DNA of 64,000 nucleotides from Micropterus salmoides (taxonomy: Eukaryota; Chordata; Actinopteri; Centrarchiformes; Centrarchidae). The stretch is from NCBI RefSeq assembly GCF_014851395.1, contig NW_024040485.1, positions 20,230,618 to 20,294,617 on the forward strand, written 5' to 3'. Below, one piece after another: positions 1-11,559 of the stretch (positions within the stretch are counted from its first letter, which is position 1; every line of letters begins with the position of its first letter). Made by a program: the position numbers and the translations under genes. Below the pieces are notes generated by a model. The model saw only the letters and a list, made by a program, of their open reading frames with translations. It did not search any database and was not told the DNA's origin.

Positions 1-855
1 AACGTTAATTTACATCTCAAGCTACACCACTTGTCCATGCCCTTGATACTCCCTTAAGTCCCCTATGCCCCCGTAGAGCCAAATGTGCTAAATTAAGCTT
101 ACTGTATTTTACAAACCGCAGCGACCCATGCTATCTAATAAACTACTAATGGAGGGAAACACAAGCATCTCATTAGGAGGTTGCCAAAAGACACATACAC
201 ACTAACACACACAAATACACACACACACACACAACTTGAAGCAACTTTCCTCTGGCTCAGAGCCGGACATTAATGATGTTCCAGCTGGTTTTAACAACTA
301 TTTATTTATTGAGGGAGTAATTTTGCAGTGTAGGGAATCTGATGAAGGTGTTTGGGGAATTTTCGTGTATTAATCAACCTGCAGTGTTTGTCTTTTTTTC
401 CTGGAGAGGAGAGAAGCAAGGGCAGGCCGTTTACATTATTCACTCATGTACACACACATGCACGAAACGCGCACACAAATTGCTTGAGTAAACAGTGGAA
501 AAGGGGCGATTTAAATGGCGACTTGGTGACAATGTGCTGTGATTGACAGCAGAAGGAGGGGGTTGATGGGAGGATTCTGTCAGCGACTGATAACAGCTGT
601 CTGCTTCACTCACGAGAGAGACAGCGAGAGAGTAAGGGAGACACACACATACACCTAAACAGATGCATAGTAATGCACTCTTGCATATATTTCTAATTAA
701 AGTTGTTGCTTGCGTCATTCATAAGTTACGTAATGCATATGGAAAAAGGCAGATTACAGAGTCCATCATGTGAATTTCCATCAGCACAAACAATCCATCG
801 TAGCCTGACACTGCTCTGTACCCCAGATGATAAACAGAGATGCAAAGTCACACAT

Positions 856-902
<47 letters not shown>

Positions 903-2641
903 CAGACTTATTAAACATTCATCGGAGTGAGTTTGGGGTAATGAACGGGAGTCAACAATGAATTATGGATCATATTCTAATGGTTGACTTACCCCTCTCA
1001 TTACTGGCATGCTAATGTGATTGGGAAACAAATGATTATCAGCTTTATTAGAAAGGGAAAAAGAGCAGGGACTCATGATCCCAAGACCCCTCCTGACAGT
1101 TTCACCTGGAGGAATGAATGAGGTGGAGAAAAGAGGCCAAAATTGAGATATATGTAAAGAAAGAGGGATCATTTTAAGATTTTGGACACCATCCAAGACC
1201 TTAAAATGTTTTTTTTTATTTATTTATTATTTGTATTATTAGCATTATCCTCACACATCTTAGAATCTAGCTCAGGACATAAACGTACAACATCTCATCA
1301 ATTACAGTACCAAGGCCATTATTAACACGTGTGACTATTCTGTATGCAGTTCGTTGGGAGATATTTCTCCACACGAATGTGCTGAAAATGGTAAGTACCA
1401 CATAATGAATTCCTCACTGCAACACAAAATATATTTAATAACAGTAGTTCTGCACCAATCCGGCACAGAGCTACAGCTCCCAACTGATGTAATACATTGG
1501 AGTGCATACGTACACACCCTCAGGCATTTATCACAGCACTGGTCAAGGTGGAGACATCTCCCGCAATCCATCTCTCAGCTTATTGGCACCAAAAGACTTG
1601 CTTTTATGCTTTGTCCAGAGATTTATGAGCAACTAAAGGCGTGTGTGCGTGTGTGTGTGTCTGCGCACGCATGAATGCATACATTAGTAGTATATGCACA
1701 CCTCGTAGTCTGAAACTGATCAGGTTGATGTGCTTATTGACACCTCACCTCCCTCTCACTTCTTCTCCTCCCAATGTCCCTTCTTCCCCTCCCACCATCC
1801 ATCTATCCCTCAATCCATCACCTTCCTTTAAAAGCCTGTTAGGAAACCCAATACCTTTCATTAGCACAAAAAGATTAGCTTTTTAGCAGGAGGGGTATGT
1901 GTATGAGCAAGAGACTGAGCAGAAAAACAGTGGGTAGGAGGGATAAATAAAGATAATCAAAGATGCCTGTGCCAGATAGCTACTTAGCTTAACCTACAGT
2001 GAGCCGAGTACGTTCCAACACAAGCACACAGATGGTTATAAGACATCACACACCTCCCGACACTGATATCGAAGGGTTTGGAACAGTTTGAAGAGTTTCA
2101 TTCTAAAATGAGATAGCCACCATTAGGGAGAACTGACACTGACTCCTACAAAATGATTGCCGACATGAAAGGAAAGCCGATCATAGATTATAATTATAGT
2201 TATGAGTCATCTTAATCCATTTTCTTGCAAAATACTCATCGTTTTGATGATATAATCATTTGGGTTGTTGAAATGTTAACTGATGAATTTTAGATAGCAA
2301 TAAACTGGGATGTAATAGCATGAAAGACATCATAAAGGCACTGATTGAGTTGACTTGACTTTACATACTTTGTGCAGTACTTTTGGTGAATTTTATACAC
2401 TATGGGAAAAGACAGCTGATATTCAATATTCCAACATAAACAATTTTTTAGGTTCATTATTGACCCTCACTGAGCAGTTTGTCTGAATGTCAGTAAACAT
2501 GAAGGAACAAATTCCATATTCCTGGATATTGCTGCACAAATTCTCATGTGTTCGAGTGAGATGTCTTTTTGTATCATCTCTGTCTGATTGTTTGACCCAT
2601 AGGAAGCCCAGTGTGTGGTTGGGAGGTATTAGGCTTGTGTT
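1..2641. other. Intergenic DNA with microsatellites
   Basis: I see no gene here. Short open frames on both strands lack any recognisable domain or splice structure. The stretch holds (CA)n tracts at about 191-233 and 850-904, a short GT-rich tract near 1640-1665, and otherwise AT-rich unique-looking sequence. It ends at the target-site duplication of a Harbinger-like element. Confidence 0.7.
850..904. repeat. (CA)n microsatellite
   Basis: About 25 CA units, nearly uninterrupted apart from one CG step near the end. This is a simple dinucleotide repeat typical of fish intergenic DNA; the histidine-threonine frames across it are artefacts. Confidence 0.95.
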
Positions 2642-2644
2642 TTA

Positions 2645-3041
2645 GGGTGCTTTCACACCTGTAGTTCGGTTCATTTGGTCCAGACCAAGTGAAAAAAAAC
2701 GATACACTGTTGCATTTCCGTTCTGGTTCAGTTCATGTTCACACTGCAGTTTTACAAACGTACCAAGACAAGTAACCATGACGTTACACAGACTTACAGG
2801 TAACTTGTTGATTGGACAGCTTTGGCGATTGTCATCCTGCATCATCAGGACCCACATGGGGAAATCAAACTCCCCATACGGGGGGGGTATACGTTACCAA
2901 ATGATTTTCATAAAGTCCGCTTTTGGTGCGCACCCGAGTGTGATTGCTGCATTCACACCTGCCCAAACGAACCGCACCAAGGGGGAAAACAAACTCAAGT
3001 GCGATTCAACCGAACTAAATGAGGCAGGTGTGAAAGCACCC
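2645..3041. mobile_element. Harbinger-like MITE, 397 bp
   Basis: The two ends are perfect 17-base terminal inverted repeats, GGGTGCTTTCACACCTG at 2645-2661 and its complement at 3025-3041. Both are flanked by TTA (2642-2644 and 3042-3044). A 3-base TTA/TAA duplication is the signature of PIF/Harbinger-type insertions. The interior carries further subterminal inverted similarity (GTTCGGTT near the left end, CGAACTAAA near the right) but no transposase. It is therefore a non-autonomous element. The superfamily rests on the TSD only. Confidence 0.8.
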
Positions 3042-3050
3042 TTAATCATA

Positions 3051-3689
3051 CACTCACCTAAAGGATTATTAGGAACACCATACTAATACTGTGTTTGACC
3101 CCCTTTCGCCTTCAGAACTGCCTTAATTCTACGTGGCATTGATTCAACAAGGTGCTGAAAGCATTCTTTAGAAATGTTGTCTCATATTGATAGGATAGCA
3201 TCTTGCAGTTGATGGAGATTTGTGCGTGTTGTGGCTTCACAAATGCTTTGCTGCATACCTCGGTTGTAATGAGTGGTTATTTCAGTCAAAGTTGCTCTTC
3301 TATCAGCTTGAATCAGTCGGCCCATTCTCCTCTGACCTCTAGCATCAACAAGGCATTTTCGCCCACAGGACTGCTGCATACTGGATATTTTTCCCTTTTC
3401 ACACCATTCTTTGTAAACCCTAGAAATGGTTGTGCGTGAAAATCCCAGTAACTGAGCAGATTGTGAAATACTCAGACCGGCCCGTCTGGCACCAACAACC
3501 ATGCCACGCTCAAAACTGCTTAAATCACCTTTCTTTCCAATTCTGAAATTCAGTTTGGAGTTCAGGAGATTGTCTTGACCGGGACCACATCCCTAAATGC
3601 ATTGAAGCAACTGCCATGTGATTGGTTGATTAGATAATTGCATTAATGAGAAATTGAACAGGTGTTCCTAATAATCCTTTAGGTGACTG
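3051..3689 (-). mobile_element. Tc1/mariner element, internally deleted, 639 bp
   Basis: Terminal inverted repeats of about 29 bases, sharing CACCTAAAGGATTATTAGG, lie at 3051-3079 and 3661-3689 with one mismatch near the tip. The flanks are TA on both sides (3049-3050 and 3690-3691), the target-site duplication of Tc1/mariner. A minus-strand frame at about 3182-3502 encodes the N-terminal helix-turn-helix part of a Tc1-type transposase (for example GFSRTTISRVYKEW, then a QRRMGRLI segment). No DDE catalytic half remains, so the copy cannot be autonomous. It sits only nine bases from the end of the Harbinger-like MITE. Confidence 0.88.
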
Positions 3690-3691
3690 TA

Positions 3692-4860
3692 TATCCCAAC
3701 AATACAGGCTGCAGTAATGTATCTTTTTGGACACTAGGGGGCAGTACAGCAAGATGTAAACACAACATTGACATATTATCTCCCTATCAAGTAAATATGG
3801 TGACTGTGTTAGAAAGTAGCTGCCTATTTACTGTACACATCCTACAGAAATGCAGTATTATCTTTCATCTAATATTCACTCTTATTATAAGTCTTCCCCA
3901 AATCCTGAGTGAAACATTCTCTTTAGCTGCAAAATGTTCCACTATGTTCTTTAGTTAGTCGCTGACTTTGTCCGTCTGCTGTTTGATGCTGGGCAGGTAG
4001 CGTACAGTGGGATACCAGAGCTTATTTGGCTGAAAACTGATGCCTGATCGCAGATGGAAACGTGATTATTGAGAGCAGTAAAACTAAATTAAAATAGTTA
4101 AGTTTGGGACTATTTCAGATTATCAATACAAATTTAAACCAACTAATAAATAATTATGTATTAGTAAGGGTTAAACAGTATGTAAAGTAGTTGAAATTAG
4201 ACCCACTTTATCTGCCGCAAAATTTGTGATACTTACACATCAATAATAATCCAGTGATATAATTTAATCTGAATTGGGCCATTCTGCATTATGAGTACTT
4301 TTACTTTTGGTACTTTAAGTATATTTTGATGTTAATAGATATGTACTTTTACTTAACTACTATTTAGGACAGGATACAGGACTTTATTTTATTTTTTTAT
4401 TTTATGTAGTATGTCTACTTTTACTTAAGTAAAAGATTTGAGGGCTTCTTTCACCTCTGTTATGTTCTGGGGGTCTGCACTACAAGCAACACCTTTCACA
4501 TTACATAGTTGTCTGACCCACTGCTAATATAAAAAATATTGTAAAATAAAATATTTCTCTTTCTGGACAGTATTCTGCCAACCTGCTTTTTGTTTGATTA
4601 CTGCTGGATCCAAGTAGCGTTTCCTGTGATTTGATATGTGATTTGTACAGCAATAAGTCATGTAACTAACTACCCTTCCTGCCTTTGACTATCAACATTA
4701 ACACTTCATATGTCATTAGCTTATGCGTAATGTTTTTTTAACAGCTGACTTTACACTTGAACATATGTGCCAACATTTCTCATTCAGTGTTAGTTTGCAT
4801 GTTTTAAGGACCAACAGTGGGTTTTTTTTATTCATAACATAGTATGACCAGAGACGTTTT
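3692..4860. other. Intergenic DNA, old interspersed repeat
   Basis: No gene is seen. Around 4275-4460 the sequence alternates runs such as TACTTTTACTT and ends TTTCACCTCTG. I recognise this as a common dispersed repeat in teleost genomes, too decayed to classify here. The remainder is AT-rich with nothing I can name. Confidence 0.55.
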
Positions 4861-4880
4861 ATGCCTATAAGGACTTAGAA

Positions 4881-4911
<31 letters not shown>

Positions 4912-5036
4912 GATAAACACTCATTAGACACATTTTGAGTAATCTTGAAGGACTTGCCATCAATAAAAACAATACTGCACTTCCCCTGGGACAAGATGGC
5001 AGTTCTATTAATCCATCAGATAAACACATCTTACAG

Positions 5037-5110
<74 letters not shown>
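4881..5110. repeat. (CA)n tracts with a (CG)n lead-in
   Basis: A first (CA)n tract lies at 4881-4907. The second, at about 5034-5110, begins with about five CG steps and continues as more than 25 CA units with one interruption near 5093. Alternating purine-pyrimidine DNA of this length with a CG core is a classical Z-DNA-forming composition. A related CG-then-CA tract follows near 5236-5310. Confidence 0.9.
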
Positions 5111-5310
5111 AGTTATTTAACCCACTATTTCCCTGGAGACAGGGTCTTTAACAGTAACAAAGCAGAGTCCAATCACTTACATGCTTTTCCCTGGTGTCTC
5201 CTCTTTCTATACAAAACAATCTGGGGAACGAGATTACGCGCGCGCACACACACATACAAACACAAAAGCATACATGCACACACTCATTCACATACACACA
5301 CATGCCTACA

Positions 5311-8300
5311 CCTAATACCCATCAGCTTTTGGGATAGAAGAAAATCTATATTTCATCTGAGGAGCTGAGGTGTTTGTGCACACGCTGAGTTTGTTTGTCA
5401 TTAGGTCTAACCCCTGTGGCTCACCTAATCAGGTTGCTGTGTATGTGTGTGCGCGTATAATTCTGTCGGTGAGGATTTGAGAAAAGTGAGAATATGACTC
5501 TGTGTGTGTGCGCACATGGTAGAAAAGGGTAGTAGGGTGAAAGGCGTAGGAGACAGAATCGTGCAAACACACACTTGAGTCCGAATTAAAGTTATCGATC
5601 GGCCATGGCATGCTCTCACACAGAGATCAAAGCTTAACCCTGATCAATGACATTTGTTTTTTTGTTAGTGCGTGCGTTTTTATGCATCATCTCAATTTCT
5701 ATCTTTCTAGACAGCTGCATTAATATTCTTAGACCACACATGTTTTATAACCAAGCTCCATCTTTAATATTAAGCTATGATGTACGATGTAACACGTCTA
5801 TGAGGTGCTTTGGGCTACATGCTAATGTCAGCCTGCTAACACGCTCACAGTGATAATGTTACAGGCTGATGTTTAGCACAAACAATGTTTACCAGGTTCA
5901 CCATCTTAGTTTAGCATGTTAGCATGCTAACATTTAATAATTAACACTAAACACAATATACAGCTGAGCTTGTGGGAATCTATTTGCTCATAAACCAAAT
6001 ATTATAAAAAAGAACTTCCATCGTAATTTCAATAAATCCTGAAGGAGAAATGAATGTCTGTACCAAATGTCATGGCCATTCATCCAACATTTCTCAAGAC
6101 TCAAAACCACACATGTGAACCTCATGTTGGAGTTGGAGGAAAAGTCAAGGGATCCTCAAAGTCTTTAGGATTAATCTTCTGGGGACCATAAATGTCTGGG
6201 CCAAAGTGGTGGACTAACTGACTGACCAAATAGCTATCTGTATTTGATAGTAGGGTTAGTCTACAAGAGCAAAAAGAGCATCCTTTAACCAGAGGGGAAA
6301 AAAGCATCCGCCCTGCTGAAGTGTCCTTGAGAAAGACATTGAATGTCCACCAAAGAATCCCCTCTTTAGACGCCACACATCACAAAAAAAACAACAACAT
6401 CCAAGTGATCCCTGCAGCAGACTACGCACACAACATGATAACTGTGTGGAGGACAGCTTAGCCTTGTTCTCCTGACCAGCCAACCCTGCCTGTGGCCCAA
6501 ACTCTGCACTCAGCTAACAATTACTCAGAGTTTCCCAAAGCATTTAAGTGCAAAGCTGTCTACTTTCCATACAATAACACTAGAAGAACAAGCGTCCTTT
6601 GGCTAATAAGGACACGAGACAGCACCACAGTTAACCTATATGCAACATTAGACTAATTGCTGGCCACTGCAATAATTGCGAATGAATGGCACCAAAATGA
6701 CAGACAATCACACTCTGTGCCCTACAATCTTTTTCACCAGAGTGAAAACTCAGTCTATCATTTTGCCTCTGTCTACCTTCATTAGCACGTCTTCCCATGT
6801 AATGGCCAAGCACTGTGGCAGCCAATCAGACAAAGTATTGCAGTCATTTGAAAAGGGGATGGTGGTCCAGTGTGTCTAATCCCCTAATTTGTTCTTGGAC
6901 ATATTTTAATGGAACCATCGAAACATTTGGCTCCTTTCACCTCTTTTGGATAAACCAAGTGTGAAAAATATAAAGGCTACAGTATGGTATTACTCTTTAT
7001 ACAATCAGATCTGGGGGGGGGTTTAAATAAAAGGACGGTCCCATGTCTTTGAAGTGAGACAGCTCAGTATTTGTTCAGAGGTTACCCTGGTGTATTTCAC
7101 TCCTCCTTTATTGTTTTATGGTCTTAATATCTCTGAGGTGAGCAGATGATGATAAATCAATACAAACAATACTTTCTCTTTATGTCAAAGACCAAGGGGA
7201 CACATTGTGTGTAAGCCTGAATCTGGACAAACACACTACTAGTGTGTTTGTGTGTGGCGCGGGGGGGCAATATAGTAATAGGTTCAGTGTATGTCTATAG
7301 TGGAGTTTTGCCTAATCCAGTTCAGCTATTGACAAGGCGCACACATAATACAAGTCACCCCAGAGCTTAAATGGGTATTCATAAGCAACAAGAGGAGGAG
7401 GCATGGGAGAAATTTTGAATTAGACATTCTCTAGAGCCGGGTAGAGAAACAGCCCCATCTACAGGATTTAAGTACAACTGGAAACCAAAACAAAACATCC
7501 CCTCATACAGGGAAGGGTTTGTACCTAACTTTAAATTCCAGTGCATCTCTGTGTCTCAGTAAAGCTTAATGAGCCTCCTGAGAGCACGTCCAGGTGAACT
7601 TGCTGTAAGAGGAAACTACCTGTGTCTACCACAGCACAGAACAATGCTGTCCTTTTAAGCAAAAAACCCTGTATCTGCAGATTTTGGAAGAGACACTGCA
7701 TTACTTTGCCAGTGAAATAAGGGTGTTCTCTTACACTGAGTGTTGACTAAGTAAAAAACATCCTGGAAGTGGTCAGCATGGACTCTGTTGAACACAAGTT
7801 GCAGGGGTCCCCTCAACTACAAAGCACAAACAAGCACACACTTGATATGCTCAGAGGACTTAAATACACAAACACACACAACCTGGGAGATTGGCCATGC
7901 TCTGTAACCCCTTCCTGTTTCCACGGACCTGCCTCTCAAATATCACTGAGTCCAGGCAGAGGAGAAAGACCTTTGCAGAACAAAGGATAGGTCTGATAAG
8001 GAAGTGCTTGCTGGTGACTCTCTGCCTTTTCTACAAAGAGAACGCCAGCCCCTGGTGGCTCGTCCGGATGGTCCCCCTCTCTTGACTCATTTCTGATTGG
8101 AGAAAAACAGCAAAGATGTTCAAAGAGGAAAAATGGGAGGACAGGAGAGGGGACAATGTTGAAGTGGGTCAGATGGGAGTGATGAAAGAGAGAAGGGGAC
8201 AGTTGCAGAGTGGAGTGGGGATGAAGGAAAAGTAACAGAATGAGAAACTCAGAGGGATTAAGAAGAGTCACCTTGACAAGAGGGGTCACATTTCATCCAA

Positions 8301-8450
8301 ACTGACTAGCTGCTTACATTTTTCACAGTTTCACTCCCCACAATAAAATAGCAAACTGCAAAATTGCACCATATTTTTGCAACTGATAAAATGCACATTA
8401 TGATGGGGTTTGCTTGCTCCTACCAACTCCATGGATCTCAGCCAAAAGTG
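5311..8450. other. Intergenic DNA with a dispersed repeat
   Basis: No gene is supported. About 5800-6240 holds a copy of a dispersed teleost repeat with the phrases GCTAATGTCAG, GTTTAGCATG and later ATGAATGTCTGTACCAAATG. A second copy of the same family lies at about 62350-62640, inside map3k20. The other open frames here have no domain. Confidence 0.55.
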
Positions 8451-8456
8451 ATTTTG

Positions 8457-8710
8457 TGAGTGTGTGTGTGTGTGTGTGCCTGTGTGTGTGCAAAAGAGCT
8501 GGCAGCCATGCAGAGGTATGAGACAGATGTGTGTGTCGGTCATTACTGTAATCGCTCCATTTACTTCATCTACCCTGGGAGGGACGGCTGGTCAGGACCA
8601 TCTGGACACACCCGCACACAAGCACATACATGGCAATCACCAGCCATGGTAAGGTTTCATGGGTAGTCAGCCAGCAACAGGAGGTAAGCTCTGAAATGAT
8701 CATTATGTGT

Positions 8711-8746
<36 letters not shown>

Positions 8747-9030
8747 TGTGTATGCATTTGCCATCTTTGTCACTGTCTCAATTTCTCTCTTTCCTTGGTG
8801 ACATTTTTCTTTCTGCTTCTCTCTTCTCTCCCACACCCCCCACACCCCCGACCGTCTCTATCATACTTTTTCATCCATCTCTCTGCCTCCCCTGAGTCCA
8901 ACTGCTTCAGAAATACATGAATCTGTAGTTTTCCCCAGAGACTACAAGACAAAATGAAAAAGGCCATGGTAGAAGAGTACCAAAGTGCAGACTTGCTCAA
9001 GACACCCAGTACCTGAAGAGATGACATCAT

Positions 9031-9066
<36 letters not shown>
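8457..9066. repeat. Cluster of (GT)n and (GA)n microsatellites
   Basis: Simple repeats lie at about 8457-8492 (GT), 8707-8748 (GT then GA) and 9031-9072 (GT with GC steps). The pyrimidine-rich stretch between the second and third (about 8790-8890) is low complexity. No gene is seen. Confidence 0.9.
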
Positions 9067-9251
9067 TGTGAGCGATTGAATGAAACCTGAGACCTCGAGC
9101 TCATCTACATGTAATTTCCTCCCCTGACTGAGGACACGGAGGACACGGAAAGAGTGACGAGGAGAGGAGTAGAGGAGCGGTTGAGGGAAGAGACAGAAGC
9201 TAAAGCTCTGGACTCGAGAGCGGCGGACTGATCCTCAAGCAACATGTAGTC

Positions 9252-9331
9252 ATGGCAACGGCAAATGGAGAGAGCGAGCAGGAGAAGTGGAGAAACAGAG
9301 GAGGAGAAGAGGGGAGGAGGGAGACGCTTCA
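9252..9331 (+). other. Possible first coding exon of an unknown transcript (weak)
   Basis: An ATG at 9252 opens a 27-codon frame (MATANGESEQEK...), followed by CAG|GTTAAA, which could act as a splice donor after 9331. The preceding 130 bases (about 9120-9250) are locally GC- and CG-richer than their surroundings, as first exons often are. I find no downstream exon that joins it before the dynein start codon, and I do not recognise the protein. It may equally be chance. Confidence 0.15.
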
Positions 9332-9339
9332 GGTTAAAA

Positions 9340-11300
9340 CTACATTGCTAGAGATTAAAAAAGAGTTCAGCTGGAGCTTTGCTATGCTACACTGCACGAG
9401 AATATTACATCCACTTACAGGTGATATTTCAGTTACAGTCAAGAGCTGGGAGTTTAAAATATAGCCTGAGAACACGTTTTTTCATTTGCCCTCTTACTCC
9501 TCCTGTTTACATTACTCAGCAATGAGTCTGTCCAGAACTACTGTTCAATATTTATTACCAATAGCTGGCCAAGTGCATATCTCTATTCTGCTGTTGCTCT
9601 TCTGCTCCTTCATTACTCTATTCTCTTTCTCATTAGTATTCTGTAAGTTCGCTGCCCCTCCTCATTCTCCACCCCGGCACACACCCTCTCCTTTTCCCCA
9701 TAGTTGCCCCTTTGGCTCCCTCCCCTGCTCCTCTTGTCCCTCCGCTGTCCTAAGATCTCTTTTTTTCTGGGCTCCATCCCTGTAGAGCAGAGCTGACATT
9801 GGGCAGGAGGTCAGAGAGATGGGCAGTCATGCTCCTGCTGTCAGCAGGCTCAAATGGGCTTAGATACAGTGTGTGTGGAGACACCCAAGGGACACCCTCA
9901 CTAGCCTTGGGCTCTGGACAAGCATACACGCGCACACACAAGACCCGCACATTCAACCACACTTTAGTAGGCATATAATAGCAGAAACACACACACGCAT
10001 ACATTAATTAATAGAAGCTGCACCTTTACATACCATACAAAGAACATTCATTCAAGCTGCATGACACAAACACACACACACACACAATGAATGTGTGTAA
10101 AGAGCATTCATACAAGCACACACACAAAATATACACAAACACACACATGCATTCACTTATGCAAACACATTGAAGCATGGTATTACAGATTTCAGAAAGG
10201 ACAAATTCCCTTGGAGGACTGCCATGGATTATTGGCTGGTATAGCAGAGATGTGAACAATGGAAATATTCACTGCTGACTGCGGACACTTGAGTTAAAAA
10301 TAAAACACATAAACCTCCAAAGTTCATATACATCCATTAAGCCTATATATGCCATGACATCCATCAAGCATAAATACGCCATGTGAAGTGAAAAATCACT
10401 TCCATCAACGTATCTAATGTTTAAAAACAAGCATTAAGCTAAAGGGGAAAGAGTGATTACGGAAAATGAAGTGGCTGTATGAACAAGGAAATCTTGTAAA
10501 AATCTAATGGGGAATTGTTAAACTGTATTTATACACTATGTAGGAATACGTGGAATGAAGACATTTTACAGCAGTTAAGCATAACAGGAGGCAATAGATG
10601 CTTGTATTACCAGTTTCTAAGCATTGCATTGAATGCACGAGCATAAGGTTAGAAATGCACTCAAATGTCAGCTCTACTTTCTCTAGTCAGTCCATTTTAA
10701 ATTAGGATATGATTAAACATCCTTGTATTAAGGTTAAACTCAGAATGTAAAGGATCTTTAAAAGGGTAATCATTGCTGTGGTATTTTAAGTAACACAGTT
10801 AGAGAAATGTCCCATTTTTCCATGTTTTTATATAAATGGCATAACATGTGTAATAGGATGTCATGGCTAGGGTCACTTTGGATTACAGTTGAAGAATGTC
10901 GTCAGAAACACTGTGCCACACTGCCCCCATGTGGTGATGATACACATTGCATAGGTTAGCAGATAGAGGGTACACAAGACTACAAGATCTCTTCAGTAGG
11001 AGTTGTCACATGTAAGAAACCAATGTAAACATTAGTCTAATATACAAACATACAGTTAGTAATTTCACAACTTATAGTACAGTATTTAGTATTTGTTATC
11101 AATAAAAAAATGTTATAGTGCTATATCGCTGAAAACCTCTTAAGTGCATCATAGATGTAATATAATTACCTGTCCTAGAGGTGTCACTGTAGTTAGGTCT
11201 CCTCTGAAGGCTCAGGTTACAGGATTGAGTTGCAAGCCATAAAGGCTCCACAAAGTCCTTCTCTAGCGTGCAGGATACTGAAGCCAACCCATGCTGCGCT
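9340..11300. other. Intergenic DNA upstream of the dynein gene
   Basis: No coding evidence. There are CA-rich tracts around 9920-9995 and 10062-10145 and AT-rich sequence from 10260 to 11200. The short frames here show neither domain nor splice context. Confidence 0.6.
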
Positions 11301-11306
11301 GTCACC

Positions 11307-11323
11307 GTGACAAGGTAACCAAT
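11307..11323 (+). promoter_or_regulatory. Candidate RFX X-box plus CCAAT box
   Basis: GTGACA (11307-11312), one spacer base, then GGTAAC (11314-11319) fits the X-box consensus GTNRCC-N(1-3)-RGYAAC at 11 of 12 half-site bases. A CCAAT pentamer overlaps its end at 11319-11323. The site is about 240 bases upstream of the dynein ATG. RFX factors with FOXJ1 drive motile-cilium genes through X-boxes at this kind of distance. The match and position are seen; the function is inferred. Confidence 0.5.
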
Positions 11324-11559
11324 CCATCAACATGCGTATCACTTTCCCAGGTGATAGCCATCAGAGCTGGAGAAGAAAGAAGAAACATAAAGTTGGGAAG
11401 ATAGAAAGAGTGCATCGTTGTTATAACATTTTCTAGCTTCTGGTCTTGACAAGAAGGATTAAGGAGTATACACCTTCTTTTCAAGTTTTACATTCCCTAC
11501 ACACTGGATTAAGCAGTAGTAGCCTTTACCTATTTCTTCTTCCCATCAGCTGAGTTTTC

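Noticed and set aside
703..930. Frames across CA repeats read as His-Thr-rich small proteins
   Set aside because: They are translations of dinucleotide repeats, with no start context, splice context or conservation evidence.
3203..3439. + strand open frame within the Tc1 element
   Set aside because: The - strand frame over the same bases carries the recognisable transposase helix-turn-helix; the + frame is its shadow.
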